From: an uncultured Oscillospiraceae bacterium
GTDB taxonomy: Bacteria > Bacillota > Clostridia > Oscillospirales > Oscillospiraceae
Length of the DNA: 64,000 nt
Reading direction: 5' to 3'
NCBI GenBank assembly: GCA_934561515.1
Contig: CAKTGM010000003.1
Span: forward strand, 57,025-121,024
Below, piece by piece: positions 1 through 8,873 of the stretch (within the stretch, counting starts at the first letter, position 1; each line of letters opens with the position of its first letter). The notes below the pieces were generated by a model. It did not search any database, was not told the DNA's origin, and saw only the letters and a program-made list of their open reading frames with translations. Both the position numbers and the translations under genes were made by a program.

Positions 1-279
1 GGTGATGATGTGCCTGTCCGCGTGGCGGTTCTGGTGCGCGGCGAGGCGGATGGCCCAGTTGTCGCTCTCTGAGCCGCAGGAGGTGAAGACAAGCTCGGAC
101 GCCTTGCAGCCAAGCGCTGCGGCGACCGTCTCACGTGCAGCGTCGAGCTGCGTTTTCGCCTGCTTGCCGAAGGGGTACTGGGAGCTTGGGTTGCCCCAGC
201 GGGAAACGAGCGTATCGTAAACATCGCGCGCCACCTCTTCGGGAACGGGCGTGGTGGCGGCGTGATCGAGATAGATCAT
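1..279 (-). CDS. Cysteine desulfurase (NifS/IscS family), N-terminal part
   Basis: This is the first 93 codons of a leftward gene that runs off the window start. Translating the minus strand gives MIYLDHAATTPVPEEV at the N-terminus and later a GSESDN segment and an HQNRH segment. These are typical of the fold-type I PLP-dependent cysteine desulfurases that supply sulfur for Fe-S clusters and tRNA thiolation. The start ATG at 279 has an AAAGGA ribosome site. The catalytic lysine and cysteine lie outside the window, so IscS and NifS cannot be told apart. It is divergent from mtaB, itself a tRNA-thiolating Fe-S enzyme, so a functional link is plausible but inferred. Confidence 0.88.
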   Translation of the reverse strand, partial: MIYLDHAATTPVPEEVARDVYDTLVSRWGNPSSQYPFGKQAKTQLDAARETVAAALGCKASELVFTSCGSESDNWAIRLAAHQNRHADRHIIT

Positions 280-303
280 ATCGGGAAAATCCTTTCTTTG
301 GAC

Positions 304-332
304 TTGTCAGATCGCTCAAATGATTATACAAT
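304..332 (+). promoter_or_regulatory. Candidate sigma-A promoter for mtaB
   Basis: TTGTCA (304-309) and TACAAT (327-332) are separated by 17 bases in the 124-base space between the divergent desulfurase gene and mtaB. It lies about 70 bases before the mtaB start. Found by eye only. Confidence 0.45.
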
Positions 333-403
333 ATTACAATAAAAAAGCAAGGGCGGCGGACACTTTTTGCCGCGCCTCCCTGCGGAAAAGGATACAGGCA
401 CAC

Positions 404-1690
404 ATGAAAGTTGCGATCTGCACCCTTGGGTGCAAGGTGAACCAATACGAAACGCAGGCGCTCGAGCAGGAGCTGAAGCGCCGCGGACACACGCTTGCGG
501 ATTTTGAAGAAACGGCGGACATCTACGTTGTCAACACCTGCTCGGTGACGGCGGTGAGCGACAAAAAGTCGCGCCAGATGCTCCGTCAGGCCAAGCGGCG
601 CAACCCGAACGCGGTCATCGCCGCCTGCGGCTGCTATGCCCAGACCCACCCGGAGGACGTGAAAAAGCTCGACCTCGACGTGATCGCGGGCACGAACGAC
701 CGCACGCACTTTATTGACCTTTTGGAGCGCGCGGCGCGGGAGAAGGCGCACATCGTCCATGTGGACGACGTGTGGGAGCGGCGCGAATTTGAGGTGCTGC
801 CCGCCGGCGGCATGGTCAACCGCACGCGCGCGATGCTCAAGGTCGAGGACGGCTGCGTGAACTTCTGCACCTACTGCCTCATCCCCTACGCGCGCGGGCG
901 CGTGCGCTCGCTGCCGCTCGACGAGGCCGCGCGGCAGGTGAGGGCGCTGCGCGAGGAGGGCTACCGCGAGATCGTGGTCACGGGCATCGAAATTTCGTCC
1001 TACGGCTCGGACTTTAAGGACGGCACATCGCTCATCGACCTTTTAGAGCGCATCGCGCGCGAGGGCGGCGAGATGCGCATCCGCCTCGGCTCGCTCGAGC
1101 CGCGCACCATCACGGAGGAATTCTGCGCGCGCGCAGCAAAGCTCAAGTATCTCTGCCCGCACTTCCATCTTTCGATGCAGTCGGGCTGCGACGCGACCTT
1201 AAAGCGCATGAACCGCAAGTACGACACGGCGCGCTTTATGGAGTCCTGCGCGCTGCTGCGCAAGTATTTTGACGATCCCGCCATCACGACCGATCTCATC
1301 ACGGGCTTCCCCGAGGAGACGGAGGAGGAATTCGCGCAGACGCTCGACTTCATCGCGCGCGTCGGCTTTGCCGAGATGCACGTCTTCCCCTATTCCATCC
1401 GTCCCGGCACGAAGGCTGCCGAGATGCCGCAGGTCGATATGCCCGTGCGCGAGGAGCGCGCCGCGCGCGCCGCGGCCGTTGCAAAGGAGATGCACGAAGC
1501 CTACTTAGAGCGCTGCGTGGGCAAGACCTTCCCTGTGCTCTTCGAGCGCGACCGGCAGGGCGGCAGCGCGGGCCACGCACCGAATTACATGGAGGTTTCC
1601 GTTGCGCGCGAGGGACTGCACAATGAGGTAAAGAACGTGAAGATCACGGCGGTCGACGGCGGCGGTCTTCGCGGCGAAGTGGAGGACTGA
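404..1690 (+). CDS. mtaB: tRNA (N6-L-threonylcarbamoyladenosine(37)-C2)-methylthiotransferase MtaB
   Basis: A radical SAM methylthiotransferase that converts t6A37 to ms2t6A in tRNAs reading ANN codons. The 428-residue protein begins with the UPF0004 motif CTLGCKVNQYE, which supplies cysteines for the auxiliary cluster. C151-VNF-C155-TY-C158 is the radical SAM CxxxCxxC motif, and a TRAM-like segment lies at the C-terminus. The frame is open upstream to 320, but the ATG at 404 is preferred because MKVAICTLG is the conserved family start and GGAAAAGGA lies just before it. The YfbR-like gene follows after 3 bases, so they are probably cotranscribed. The window also carries tsaD, whose product makes the t6A substrate. 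Confidence 0.95.
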   Translation: MKVAICTLGCKVNQYETQALEQELKRRGHTLADFEETADIYVVNTCSVTAVSDKKSRQMLRQAKRRNPNAVIAACGCYAQTHPEDVKKLDLDVIAGTNDRTHFIDLLERAAREKAHIVHVDDVWERREFEVLPAGGMVNRTRAMLKVEDGCVNFCTYCLIPYARGRVRSLPLDEAARQVRALREEGYREIVVTGIEISSYGSDFKDGTSLIDLLERIAREGGEMRIRLGSLEPRTITEEFCARAAKLKYLCPHFHLSMQSGCDATLKRMNRKYDTARFMESCALLRKYFDDPAITTDLITGFPEETEEEFAQTLDFIARVGFAEMHVFPYSIRPGTKAAEMPQVDMPVREERAARAAAVAKEMHEAYLERCVGKTFPVLFERDRQGGSAGHAPNYMEVSVAREGLHNEVKNVKITAVDGGGLRGEVED

Positions 1691-1693
1691 GCG

Positions 1694-2269
1694 ATGGCGA
1701 ATCATTTTTACGCCTATATCTCCCGTATGCGCTGCGTGAAGCGCTGGGCGCTCATGCGCAACACCGAGGAGGAGAACATTCAGGAGCACAGCCACATGGT
1801 CGCGGTGCTCGCGCACGCGCTCGCGCTGATCCGCACGCGTGTCTGCGGCATCCCGACCGACGCGAACGCCGTGGCGGTCGCCGCGCTCTACCACGACGCG
1901 ACGGAGATCCTGACCGGCGATATGCCGACGCCCATCAAGTACTATAACCCCGAGATCCGCGACGCTTACCGCAAGGTGGAGACCGTGGCGGGCGAGAAGC
2001 TCTTATCCATGCTGCCGGACGCGCTGCGCGCGGACTATGAGCCGGTCATCCGGATCGAGGATGAAACGGTGCGCGCGCTCGTCAAGGCGGCGGACAAGCT
2101 GTCGGCCTACATCAAGTGCGTGGAGGAGCTCAAGGCGGGCAACCTTGAATTCAAAAAGGCCGCCGAGCAGACGCGCCGCGCGCTGGACGAGATGAAAATG
2201 CCGGAGCTTGACTACTTCATGGCGCACTGCATGGAGAGCTTTTCCATGACGCTTGACGAACTGGAATAA
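1694..2269 (+). CDS. HD-domain 5'-deoxynucleotidase, YfbR-like
   Basis: A predicted metal-dependent phosphohydrolase that removes phosphate from deoxyribonucleoside 5'-monophosphates, as E. coli YfbR does. The 191-residue product follows YfbR closely: RWALMRNTEEENIQEHS near the start, the HD signature YHDATEILTGDMPTP at about residues 66-80, and AADKLSAYIKCVEEL. Histidine and HD metal ligands are all present. The start follows mtaB by 3 bases with GAGGA overlapping the mtaB stop, which suggests translational coupling. Substrate specificity is taken from the family and not tested here. Confidence 0.88.
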   Translation: MANHFYAYISRMRCVKRWALMRNTEEENIQEHSHMVAVLAHALALIRTRVCGIPTDANAVAVAALYHDATEILTGDMPTPIKYYNPEIRDAYRKVETVAGEKLLSMLPDALRADYEPVIRIEDETVRALVKAADKLSAYIKCVEELKAGNLEFKKAAEQTRRALDEMKMPELDYFMAHCMESFSMTLDELE

Positions 2270-2350
2270 GAAAAACGCGGAAAATAGGAACATTTTTCGC
2301 AAAATGAACGTCTAAACCTTCGCAAGCCCAAAAATCAAATAGTGAGGTGA

Positions 2351-3325
2351 ATGAAGATGAAAAGATGTTTGACTCTCTTGCTGGCGCTGGTGCTGGCGCT
2401 GTCCCTTGCCGCCTGCGGCGCGAAGTCTGCCGGCTCCGACAGCATGGCGGGCGGCTACTACGGCTATGATTCGACAAAGGAAGACTACGACTTTACCGCA
2501 ACAGCTGGCGAAGCGGAAGACACGGGCGCGTGGAACGGCGGCGGACAGGTCGGCGCGGGCACGGACGTGAGCCTTTCCGAGCGCGGCGTCAAGATGGTCT
2601 ACAGCGCGAGCATCGAGATGCAGACCGTCTCCTACGAGCAGGCGGTGGAGGATATTGCCGCGCTCGTCGAGCGCAGCGGCGCTTACTTTGAGCAGAAGAA
2701 TTTTTCGAACTACTCCAACGGCTATCGCCACGCGAGCTACACCGTGCGCGTGCCGGCGGAGCAGTATGCCGACTTCTGCGCGCAGGTGGGTGCGCTCTGC
2801 CATGTGACATGGCAAAGCGACTCGGCGGAGGACATCAGCGAGCAGTATTATGACACGCAGTCGCGCCTGGAAACGGCGCAGATCAAGCTTGCGCGCTTGC
2901 AGGAGCTGCTCAAAAAGGCGCAGAACATGGAGGACATCATCACCATCGAGTCCGCCATCTCCGAAACCGAGTATGAGATCGAACGGCTCTCCGGCACGGT
3001 GCGCCGCTATGACGCGCTCGTGGACTATGCGACCGTCACGCTCGAGCTGAGCGAGGTCTACCGTCTCTCTGGCACGGAGGACGCGCCCAAGAGCTTTGGC
3101 GAAAAGCTCGGCAACGCCTTTACGGACGGCCTTGCCGCCGCTGCCGAGGGGCTGGAGGACGCTGCGATCTGGCTTGCCTACAGCTGGCTCGGGGTCCTGA
3201 TTTTCGCGGCGGTCGTGTTCGCGGCCGTGAAGCTCATCGGACGTCTGCGCCGGGGAGAGAAGCTGCCGAAGCTTGGCAGAAAGAAGCGTAAAAACACGGC
3301 AAACGAAACAAACGTGGAGGAATAA
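2351..3325 (+). CDS. DUF4349-type membrane-anchored lipoprotein
   Basis: A 324-residue exported protein. It has a basic, hydrophobic signal ending in the lipobox LAAC (Cys22), a low-complexity acidic/Gly linker, a central alpha/beta plus coiled-coil region (about 80-245), one transmembrane helix (about 277-297) and a basic cytoplasmic tail. This order is typical of DUF4349 proteins, whose function is unknown. GAGGTGA sits only one base before the ATG at 2351 but seven before the ATG at 2357, so translation may start at 2357 (MKRCLTLLLAL). The next gene follows after 3 bases, suggesting one operon. Confidence 0.82.
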   Translation: MKMKRCLTLLLALVLALSLAACGAKSAGSDSMAGGYYGYDSTKEDYDFTATAGEAEDTGAWNGGGQVGAGTDVSLSERGVKMVYSASIEMQTVSYEQAVEDIAALVERSGAYFEQKNFSNYSNGYRHASYTVRVPAEQYADFCAQVGALCHVTWQSDSAEDISEQYYDTQSRLETAQIKLARLQELLKKAQNMEDIITIESAISETEYEIERLSGTVRRYDALVDYATVTLELSEVYRLSGTEDAPKSFGEKLGNAFTDGLAAAAEGLEDAAIWLAYSWLGVLIFAAVVFAAVKLIGRLRRGEKLPKLGRKKRKNTANETNVEE

Positions 3326-3328
3326 ACC

Positions 3329-3946
3329 ATGAACATCACCTGGCTGGGCCATTCCTGCTTTCTCATCGAAAGCGGCGGCTGGCGCATTGTGCTCGACCCC
3401 TACTATGTGGAGACCTATCCTGCGCTGCACGTCGATGCGGACGAGGTGCTCTGCTCGCATTCCCACCGCGACCACGCCTTTTTGGAGGCGGTGACGCTCT
3501 CGGGGCGAAGATGCGCGGAAAGTCCCTTCGCGGTCGAAACGGTTTCGACCTTCCACGACGAAAAGGGCGGAGCGCTGCGCGGGGAGAACACCATCCACAT
3601 CCTGCGCGCCGAGGGGCTGACGGTCGTGCACTGCGGCGACCTCGGCCATGAACTGAGCGAGGAACCGCTCGAAAAGATCAGGGGCTGCGACGCGCTGCTC
3701 ATCCCCGTCGGCGGGTACTACACCATCGACGCTGCGACCGCCAAAAAGGTCGCGGACGCGGCTGCGCCGCGCGTCCTTGTGCCGATGCACTACCGCTTCG
3801 GCGCTCACGGCTATCCCGAGATCGGCACGCTGGAGGATTTTCTGCCGCTCTGCGATGCTGCAAGCGTGCAGCGGCTCGAAACGAATGGCTTCACGCTGAC
3901 GAAGGACGCGCCCGCGGGCATCGTCGTGCCGCGCTTTGCTGAATAA
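3329..3946 (+). CDS. MBL-fold metal-dependent hydrolase (UlaG/YtnP-like small type)
   Basis: A 205-residue metallo-beta-lactamase fold protein beginning MNITWLGHSC. The metal motif SHSHRDH gives His44, His46, Asp48 and His49. HCGDLGH at about 93-99 and PMHY at about 152-155 supply the remaining ligands. This short lactamase_B_3 architecture is common in Firmicutes and Thermotogae and usually has no assigned substrate. It is the last gene of the rightward group and is followed by a strong terminator at 3963-3985. Confidence 0.85.
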   Translation: MNITWLGHSCFLIESGGWRIVLDPYYVETYPALHVDADEVLCSHSHRDHAFLEAVTLSGRRCAESPFAVETVSTFHDEKGGALRGENTIHILRAEGLTVVHCGDLGHELSEEPLEKIRGCDALLIPVGGYYTIDAATAKKVADAAAPRVLVPMHYRFGAHGYPEIGTLEDFLPLCDAASVQRLETNGFTLTKDAPAGIVVPRFAE

Positions 3947-3962
3947 AAGTAGAGAGAGAAAA

Positions 3963-3985
3963 GCCGCCCGGGAGGGCGGCTTTTT
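3963..3985 (+). terminator. Rho-independent terminator after the MBL hydrolase gene
   Basis: GCCGCCC (3963-3969) and GGGCGGC (3974-3980) form a 7-bp GC stem with a GGGA loop, followed by five T residues. It lies 17 bases after the stop codon. Confidence 0.9.
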
Positions 3986-4292
3986 CGTATATGCCCGTCC
4001 TTTCTGCGTAGACGATAGCGCTGCCCCGGAAGCGGCTGCTGCCGCTGGTTTGGGGCGGTGCGCGGCGGTGATATACAAATAGTATTATCGCGGAAATCCT
4101 GCAAAAATGAATGCGGAAAAATACGAAAATGGCCGCGCAAAAGCAGGGGAGGGCGGGAGCGGGACACGACGAAAGGTTCCAAAAAGCCGCAGGGCTGCGC
4201 GTTTTTGCGACCTTGCCCGAGCGCTTTAGCGCGCTTGAGCGGAAAGACGACAAATTAACATAACATTTTCGATAAAACGATACTACGGTGAG

Positions 4293-4322
4293 TTATCCAC
4301 AGTTTCCACAGACTTATCCACA
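4293..4322. promoter_or_regulatory. Cluster of DnaA boxes
   Basis: Two perfect TTATCCACA boxes (4293-4301 and 4314-4322) point the same way, 21 bases (two helical turns) apart. A degenerate TTTCCACA (4303-4310) lies between them, and AT-rich DNA flanks them on the left. No dnaA or dnaN gene is nearby, so a DnaA-titration or regulatory cluster is more likely than the chromosomal origin. Confidence 0.55.
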
Positions 4323-4339
4323 AGCGGGGAAAAGCAGAA

Positions 4340-4370
4340 GCGGCGCTGTTTTTTCGGAAAACAGCGCCGC
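4340..4370. repeat. Perfect 13-bp inverted repeat (hairpin)
   Basis: GCGGCGCTGTTTT (4340-4352) and AAAACAGCGCCGC (4358-4370) pair across a TTCGG loop. It begins 18 bases after the second DnaA box. The following T-run is short, so it may be a second terminator or a structural element. Confidence 0.55.
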
Positions 4371-4535
4371 GATTTTCGTCTGCGCGGAAAACATACCACA
4401 GGAGTGGGCCTGTGTCGAAATTTACATAATATTGAAGCTGCCGGATTTTGGCAGAACATAATTTCGATTTGTTACCATAATCGGGGAATTTTGCAAGTTG
4501 CCGCGCCCGCCTTGCACTCGCGCGGGAACGGCGGC

Positions 4536-4570
4536 AAAAAGCGGCGCCCTCTTTGAAAAGAGGACGCCGC
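4536..4570 (-). terminator. Terminator after tsaD
   Basis: On the minus strand, GCGGCG plus a CCTCTTT/AAAGAGG stem forms between 4541 and 4570 and is followed by five T residues (plus-strand A run 4536-4540). It lies 10 bases beyond the tsaD stop codon. Confidence 0.85.
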
Positions 4571-4579
4571 TTGCGTTTT

Positions 4580-5596
4580 TCAGACGATGGGATCGTCAAT
4601 ATCGCGCGTTGCGTAGGCGTTGAGCGACCAGTCCGCGCGCGCCCCGGCGAGGAATTCGTAGTAGCCCTGCGCGCCGATCATCGCGCCGTTGTCGCCGCAG
4701 AGCTTCAGCGGCGGCATATAGAGCGTATAGCCGCGCTTCCGGCATTCCTTTTCGAGCGCGGCGCGGATGAAGGAGTTTGCCGCCACGCCGCCCGCGGCGA
4801 CGAGCACCTTGCGCCCGCTTTGCTCCATGGCGAGCATGGCGCGCGGCACGAGCTCGTCGACGACCGCCTGCGTGAAGTCGCGCGCGAGCGCGGCGCGGTC
4901 AAGAGACTTTCCGGTCTGCTCTGCGTTGTGCGCAAGGTTGACGACGGCGGTTTTAAGGCCGGAAAAGCTCATGTCGAGAGGGCAGCCGTCGATCTTCGCG
5001 CGCGGCAGGTCGTAAACGCCGCCCGCGCTCTCGTGCGCGAGCTTATCCATCGCCGCGCCGCCGGGATAGGGAAGGCCCAGCACACGCCCCGCCTTGTCGA
5101 AGCATTCGCCCGCCGCGTCGTCGCGCGTTGCGCCGAGAAGGGCAAAGTCCGTATAATCGCGCACATCAACGATGAGCGTATTGCCGCCGGACATACACAG
5201 CGCGAGAAACGGCGGCTCCAGCTCCGGGAAGGCGAGATAGTTCGCCGCGATGTGCCCGCGGATGTGGTGCACGGGGATGAGCGGCACGCCGAGGGCGTAG
5301 GCCGCGGACTTGGCAAAGTTCAGCCCCACGAGCACCGCGCCGATGAGACCGGGGGCGTAGGTCGCCGCCACGGCGTCAATGTCGGATTTCTGAATGCCCG
5401 CCTCGCTGAGCGCCTGATCGGTCAGCGCGGCGATGGCCTCGATGTGCTTGCGCGAGGCGATCTCCGGCACGACGCCGCCGTAGAGCGCGTGCAGGTCGGC
5501 CTGCGACGCGATGGCGTCGGAGAGGACCTTGCGCCCGTCTTCGACGACGGCAACGGCGGTCTCATCGCAGGAGGATTCGAAAGCGAGGATCTTCAT
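4580..5596 (-). CDS. tsaD: tRNA N6-adenosine threonylcarbamoyltransferase TsaD
   Basis: Transfers the threonylcarbamoyl group to A37 of ANN-decoding tRNAs, with TsaB/TsaE partners that are not in this window. The 338-residue product has the family start MKILAFESSCDETAVAVV, metal ligands His111 and His115 in HIRGH, the MSFSGLKTA segment and the GGVAANS nucleotide-binding motif. Length matches the usual 335-345 residues. It overlaps rimI by 4 bases, and the polA-rimI-tsaD order implies one leftward transcript ending at the 4536-4570 terminator. Its product is the substrate of MtaB, also encoded here. Confidence 0.96.
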   Translation of the reverse strand: MKILAFESSCDETAVAVVEDGRKVLSDAIASQADLHALYGGVVPEIASRKHIEAIAALTDQALSEAGIQKSDIDAVAATYAPGLIGAVLVGLNFAKSAAYALGVPLIPVHHIRGHIAANYLAFPELEPPFLALCMSGGNTLIVDVRDYTDFALLGATRDDAAGECFDKAGRVLGLPYPGGAAMDKLAHESAGGVYDLPRAKIDGCPLDMSFSGLKTAVVNLAHNAEQTGKSLDRAALARDFTQAVVDELVPRAMLAMEQSGRKVLVAAGGVAANSFIRAALEKECRKRGYTLYMPPLKLCGDNGAMIGAQGYYEFLAGARADWSLNAYATRDIDDPIV

Positions 5597-6081
5597 TGCT
5601 CCGCCTCCGCTTCCGCCGCGCCGAATTCCTTCGTCATGATGATGGCGTCCTCTTTCGGGTGGTCGTAGTAGTTCTTGCGGCGGCCTGCGCTGCGAAAGCC
5701 GCGGCTGCCGTAAAGCGTGATGGCGGCATAGTTGCTCGCGCGGACCTCAAGCGTCAAAAACGCAAGGCCGCTGCCGCCTGCAAAGCGCACGAACACATCC
5801 AGCAGCTGCCCCGCGACCCCGCCGCGGCGGCAGTCGGGGCGGACGGCCATCTTGGTGATGCAGCCCTCGTCCGCGACGGCGAGCAGGCCCGCGTAGCCGA
5901 CGACGCTGCTGCTTTCCGCGTCCAGCGCGACCAAAAACGCAGAGCAGGCGTTTTCCAGCTCCTCTGCGAGCATATTGCGCGACCAGGGATTCGAGAAGCA
6001 CTCGCGTTCGAGCGCTGCGACATCATCTAAATATTCGTTCGTCATCGAAACGATGCGGACCTTTTTCTTCAGCTGTTCCAT
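5593..6081 (-). CDS. rimI: Ribosomal protein S18-alanine N-acetyltransferase-like protein RimI
   Basis: A 162-residue GNAT-family acetyltransferase. It has ECFSNPWS near the start, the acetyl-CoA loop RRGGVAGQLL at about residues 86-95, LEVRASNYAAITLYGSRGF, and YYDHPKEDAIIM near the end. All are typical of RimI, which acetylates the S18 N-terminus. The adjacent tsaD gene is the usual partner, since rimI and the t6A genes often share an operon in Firmicutes. GGAGGACA precedes the start, and the stop overlaps the tsaD start. Confidence 0.92.
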   Translation of the reverse strand: MEQLKKKVRIVSMTNEYLDDVAALERECFSNPWSRNMLAEELENACSAFLVALDAESSSVVGYAGLLAVADEGCITKMAVRPDCRRGGVAGQLLDVFVRFAGGSGLAFLTLEVRASNYAAITLYGSRGFRSAGRRKNYYDHPKEDAIIMTKEFGAAEAEAEQ

Positions 6082-6094
6082 AGTTGTCCTCCGG

Positions 6095-8746
6095 TTATTT
6101 GGCTTCGAGCCAGTTTTTGCCCCAGTGGGCTTCGGCGGTCAGGGGGACGGAGAGGTGCACCGCGCCCTCCATCTCCTCGGTGAGAAGCGCCGCGACCCGT
6201 TCCTTTTCCTCCTCCGGGCATTCGACGATCAGCTCATCGTGCACCTGCAAGATGAGCTTTGCCTTGAGCTGTTCTTTCCGCAGCCGCTCGTCAACGCGCA
6301 CCATGGCGAGTTTGATGACGTCCGCGGCTGTGCCCTGAATGGGCATATTGCGCGCCACGCGCTCGCCGAACGAGCGGGTGTTGAAGTTGCTCGCGGTCAG
6401 CTCGGGCAGCGCGCGGCGGCGGTGCATCAGCGTTTCCACGTAGCCGCGCTCCTTCGCCTCGGTCACCACCTCGTCCATATAGCGGCGGATGCCGGGAAAG
6501 CGCTCAAAGTAGGTCTCGATATATTCCTTCGCCTCGTACACGGGAACGCCGATATCCTGCGCGAGCGAGAAGGCGGAAATGCCGTACACGATGCCGAAGT
6601 TGACGGCCTTCGCGTGCGAGCGCATCTGCTTGCTTACCTGATCGACCGGCACGCCGAAGACCTGCGAGGCGGTGACGGTGTGGATGTCCTCGCCGGTCAG
6701 AAATGCCGTGCGCATCGCCTCGTCCCCCGCGATGTGGGCGAGCAGACGCAGCTCGATCTGGCTGTAGTCCGCGTCGACGAGCACGCAGCCGTCTGCGGGG
6801 ACGAACATCCGGCGGAATTCGCTGCCGAGCTTTGTGCGCGTGGGGATGTTCTGCAAATTCGGCTCGGTCGAGCTGAGGCGGCCTGTCGCCGTGACGGTCA
6901 TCTGGAAGCTCGTGTGGATGCGCCCGTCGGGCGCGATGACCTTCAGAAGTCCGTCGCAATAGGTCGAGCGGAACTTTGCATACTGGCGGTATTGCAGCAC
7001 CTCTTCAACGATGGGGTTCTCCCAGCGGAGCTTTTCAAGCACGTCCGCGTTCGTCGACCAGCCGGTTTTCGTCTTCTTGCCGTGCGGCAGCTGCAAGCGC
7101 TCAAAGAGCACCTCGCCGAGCTGCTTGGGAGAGTTGATGTTGAACGCCCCGCCCGCTTCCTCGCAGATGTGCTGCTCAAGCAGTTTGAGCTGCGCCTCCA
7201 TCTCGCTGCCGAAGGCCGCGAGGGCGCTTGCGTCCACGCGCATCCCCGCGTGCTCCATGCGCGCGAGCACGGCGCAGAGGGGAAGCTCCACCGCATAATA
7301 AAGCTCGTGCAGCTCGCGCTGCTCGATCATGGGGGCGAAGGCTTCATAGAGCACGTCGACGGCGCTGACATAGCTGTGGAAGGCCGCTTCGGCCCCGGCC
7401 GTGTCGCCGAGCATCGAGAAGGCCTCGGGGCCTAAGTGCTTCGGCTCGGCGAGCGTCTGGTGGAAGTAGGCGGCGAAGAGCGAGGCAATGTCGTACTTGC
7501 CCGCCGTCGCATCGAGAAGGTAGCCTGCGAGCGCGGTGTCGAAAACGAAGCCCTCGATGGGAAGGCCGTTTTCAAGCAGCGTGCGCTGGAGATCTTTGAC
7601 GTTGTGGCTGACCTTTTTGATATCGTCCGAGAACAGGGCGCGCAGGAGCGCGTTCCAGTCGCCTTCATAGCGGCTGAAATAGAATTCGGCAGAGATGGCA
7701 GTGCTTTCACCCGTATCACACTCGACGATCACGCCGGAGAGGTCGGGCAGCGCAAGGAGCGTGACGTGCTCTGCCTTGCGGAAGAGCGTGAGCAGCTCGT
7801 CCGCGCGCGTTTCCGCGCTCACGACCTCGGCCGTCACGGTGAGAGTCTTCGGCGCTTCGGCGGCGGGAGGGCCGGCGGACGGCTTGAGGCCGTATTTTTC
7901 GATGAGCTTTGTGAACTCGAGCTTCATAAAGAGCGGATAGAGCGCCTCGGACGGCGCTTTTCGCAGATTTTCCTGCGGGGAGAATTCAAGCGGCGCGTCG
8001 GTGATGATGGTTGCAAGATGAAAGCTCTTGCGGGCGCTCTCTTCCCCCTCGGTGAGCTTTTTGATGACGTTGGGCTTTGCCTCAATGTCCGGCAGCAGGC
8101 GGTAGATCTCGTCGATGCTCTGATATTTCTGGATGAGCGCCGTCGCCGTCTTTTCCCCCACGCCGGGAACGCCGGGAATGTTGTCGCTCGCGTCGCCCAT
8201 CAAGGCCTTGAGGTCGACGATATGGACGGGGGCGAAGCCGTAGGATTCCTGAAAGCTCCCGGGCGTCATGTCCTTCGTCGTGGTCTGGCCCATGCGCGAG
8301 GAGATGAGCTTGACGGTCGTGTGCTCGGTGACAAGCTGGAGAGAGTCCTTGTCTCCCGTGGCGATGACGCAGTCCCAGCCCTCTTTTTCGCATTTGCGTG
8401 AGATCGTGCCGATGAGGTCGTCCGCCTCAAAGCCCGCAAGCTCGTAGCGGGGAATGTTCATCGCGTCGAGCACGTCCTTCAAAACGGGCATCTGCATGGC
8501 GAGCTCTTCGGGCATGGCATGGCGCGTGGCCTTGTAGCCCTCGTATTCCAGGTGACGGAAGGTCGGCTCGCGGCGGTCGAAGGCGACGCAGAGCGCCTCG
8601 GGCTTTTCCTCATCCATAAGGCGCGAGAGCATCGTGAGAAAACCGAAGATCGCGTGGGTGAAAAAGCCGTCGCGCGTCGTGAGCGGACGAACGCCGTAAT
8701 AGGCGCGGTTGACGATGGAGTTGCCGTCAAGCACCATCAATTTCAT
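6095..8746 (-). CDS. polA: DNA polymerase I
   Basis: An 883-residue repair and Okazaki-fragment-processing polymerase. Its domains in order are a 5'-3' exonuclease (1 to about 290; LDGNSIVNRAYYG, GFEADDLIGT, GDKDSLQL, GDASDNIPGVPG), a degenerate 3'-5' exonuclease domain (about 310-480), and the polymerase domain with motif A DADYSQIELR (about 656), motif B KAVNFGIVYG and motif C VHDEL (about 835). The DxE proofreading residues are not evident, as in Bacillus-type enzymes, so proofreading is probably absent. The ATG at 8746 with GGGAGGTG upstream is chosen over an in-frame GTG at 8755 that overlaps the ribosome site. Confidence 0.96.
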   Translation of the reverse strand: MKLMVLDGNSIVNRAYYGVRPLTTRDGFFTHAIFGFLTMLSRLMDEEKPEALCVAFDRREPTFRHLEYEGYKATRHAMPEELAMQMPVLKDVLDAMNIPRYELAGFEADDLIGTISRKCEKEGWDCVIATGDKDSLQLVTEHTTVKLISSRMGQTTTKDMTPGSFQESYGFAPVHIVDLKALMGDASDNIPGVPGVGEKTATALIQKYQSIDEIYRLLPDIEAKPNVIKKLTEGEESARKSFHLATIITDAPLEFSPQENLRKAPSEALYPLFMKLEFTKLIEKYGLKPSAGPPAAEAPKTLTVTAEVVSAETRADELLTLFRKAEHVTLLALPDLSGVIVECDTGESTAISAEFYFSRYEGDWNALLRALFSDDIKKVSHNVKDLQRTLLENGLPIEGFVFDTALAGYLLDATAGKYDIASLFAAYFHQTLAEPKHLGPEAFSMLGDTAGAEAAFHSYVSAVDVLYEAFAPMIEQRELHELYYAVELPLCAVLARMEHAGMRVDASALAAFGSEMEAQLKLLEQHICEEAGGAFNINSPKQLGEVLFERLQLPHGKKTKTGWSTNADVLEKLRWENPIVEEVLQYRQYAKFRSTYCDGLLKVIAPDGRIHTSFQMTVTATGRLSSTEPNLQNIPTRTKLGSEFRRMFVPADGCVLVDADYSQIELRLLAHIAGDEAMRTAFLTGEDIHTVTASQVFGVPVDQVSKQMRSHAKAVNFGIVYGISAFSLAQDIGVPVYEAKEYIETYFERFPGIRRYMDEVVTEAKERGYVETLMHRRRALPELTASNFNTRSFGERVARNMPIQGTAADVIKLAMVRVDERLRKEQLKAKLILQVHDELIVECPEEEKERVAALLTEEMEGAVHLSVPLTAEAHWGKNWLEAK

Positions 8747-8873
8747 GGGAAGCACCTCCCAAAGTGCAAATTTTTACTAAATATAGTATAGCGCAAAGCA
8801 ACCAAAAACACAACAAAAACCGCGCCGCCTCTCGGCAGGGAATGAGAAAGTTCCGTGAGAATGCACAGAATGC

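Larger units (their letters stand above)
3947..4579. other. Non-coding spacer with terminators, hairpin and DnaA boxes
   Basis: About 630 bases between two convergent gene groups. It holds the MBL-gene terminator (3963-3985), an AT-rich stretch around 4250-4290, two perfect DnaA boxes (4293-4301, 4314-4322), a 13-bp perfect hairpin (4340-4370) and the tsaD terminator (4536-4570). No convincing gene was found; the only open frames are short and GC-driven. Confidence 0.6.

Noticed and set aside
4293..4322. Chromosomal replication origin
   Set aside because: Only two perfect DnaA boxes, no dnaA, dnaN, recF or rpmH nearby; a secondary DnaA cluster is more likely.
4553..5668. Long rightward reading frame opposite tsaD
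   Set aside because: It lies entirely antisense to the well-supported tsaD gene, has repetitive Arg/Gly/Val composition and no motif; a by-product of GC-rich codon use.
5975..8401. Two long rightward frames opposite polA (5975-7435 and 7436-8401)
   Set aside because: Antisense shadows of polA with no recognizable domain or ribosome site.
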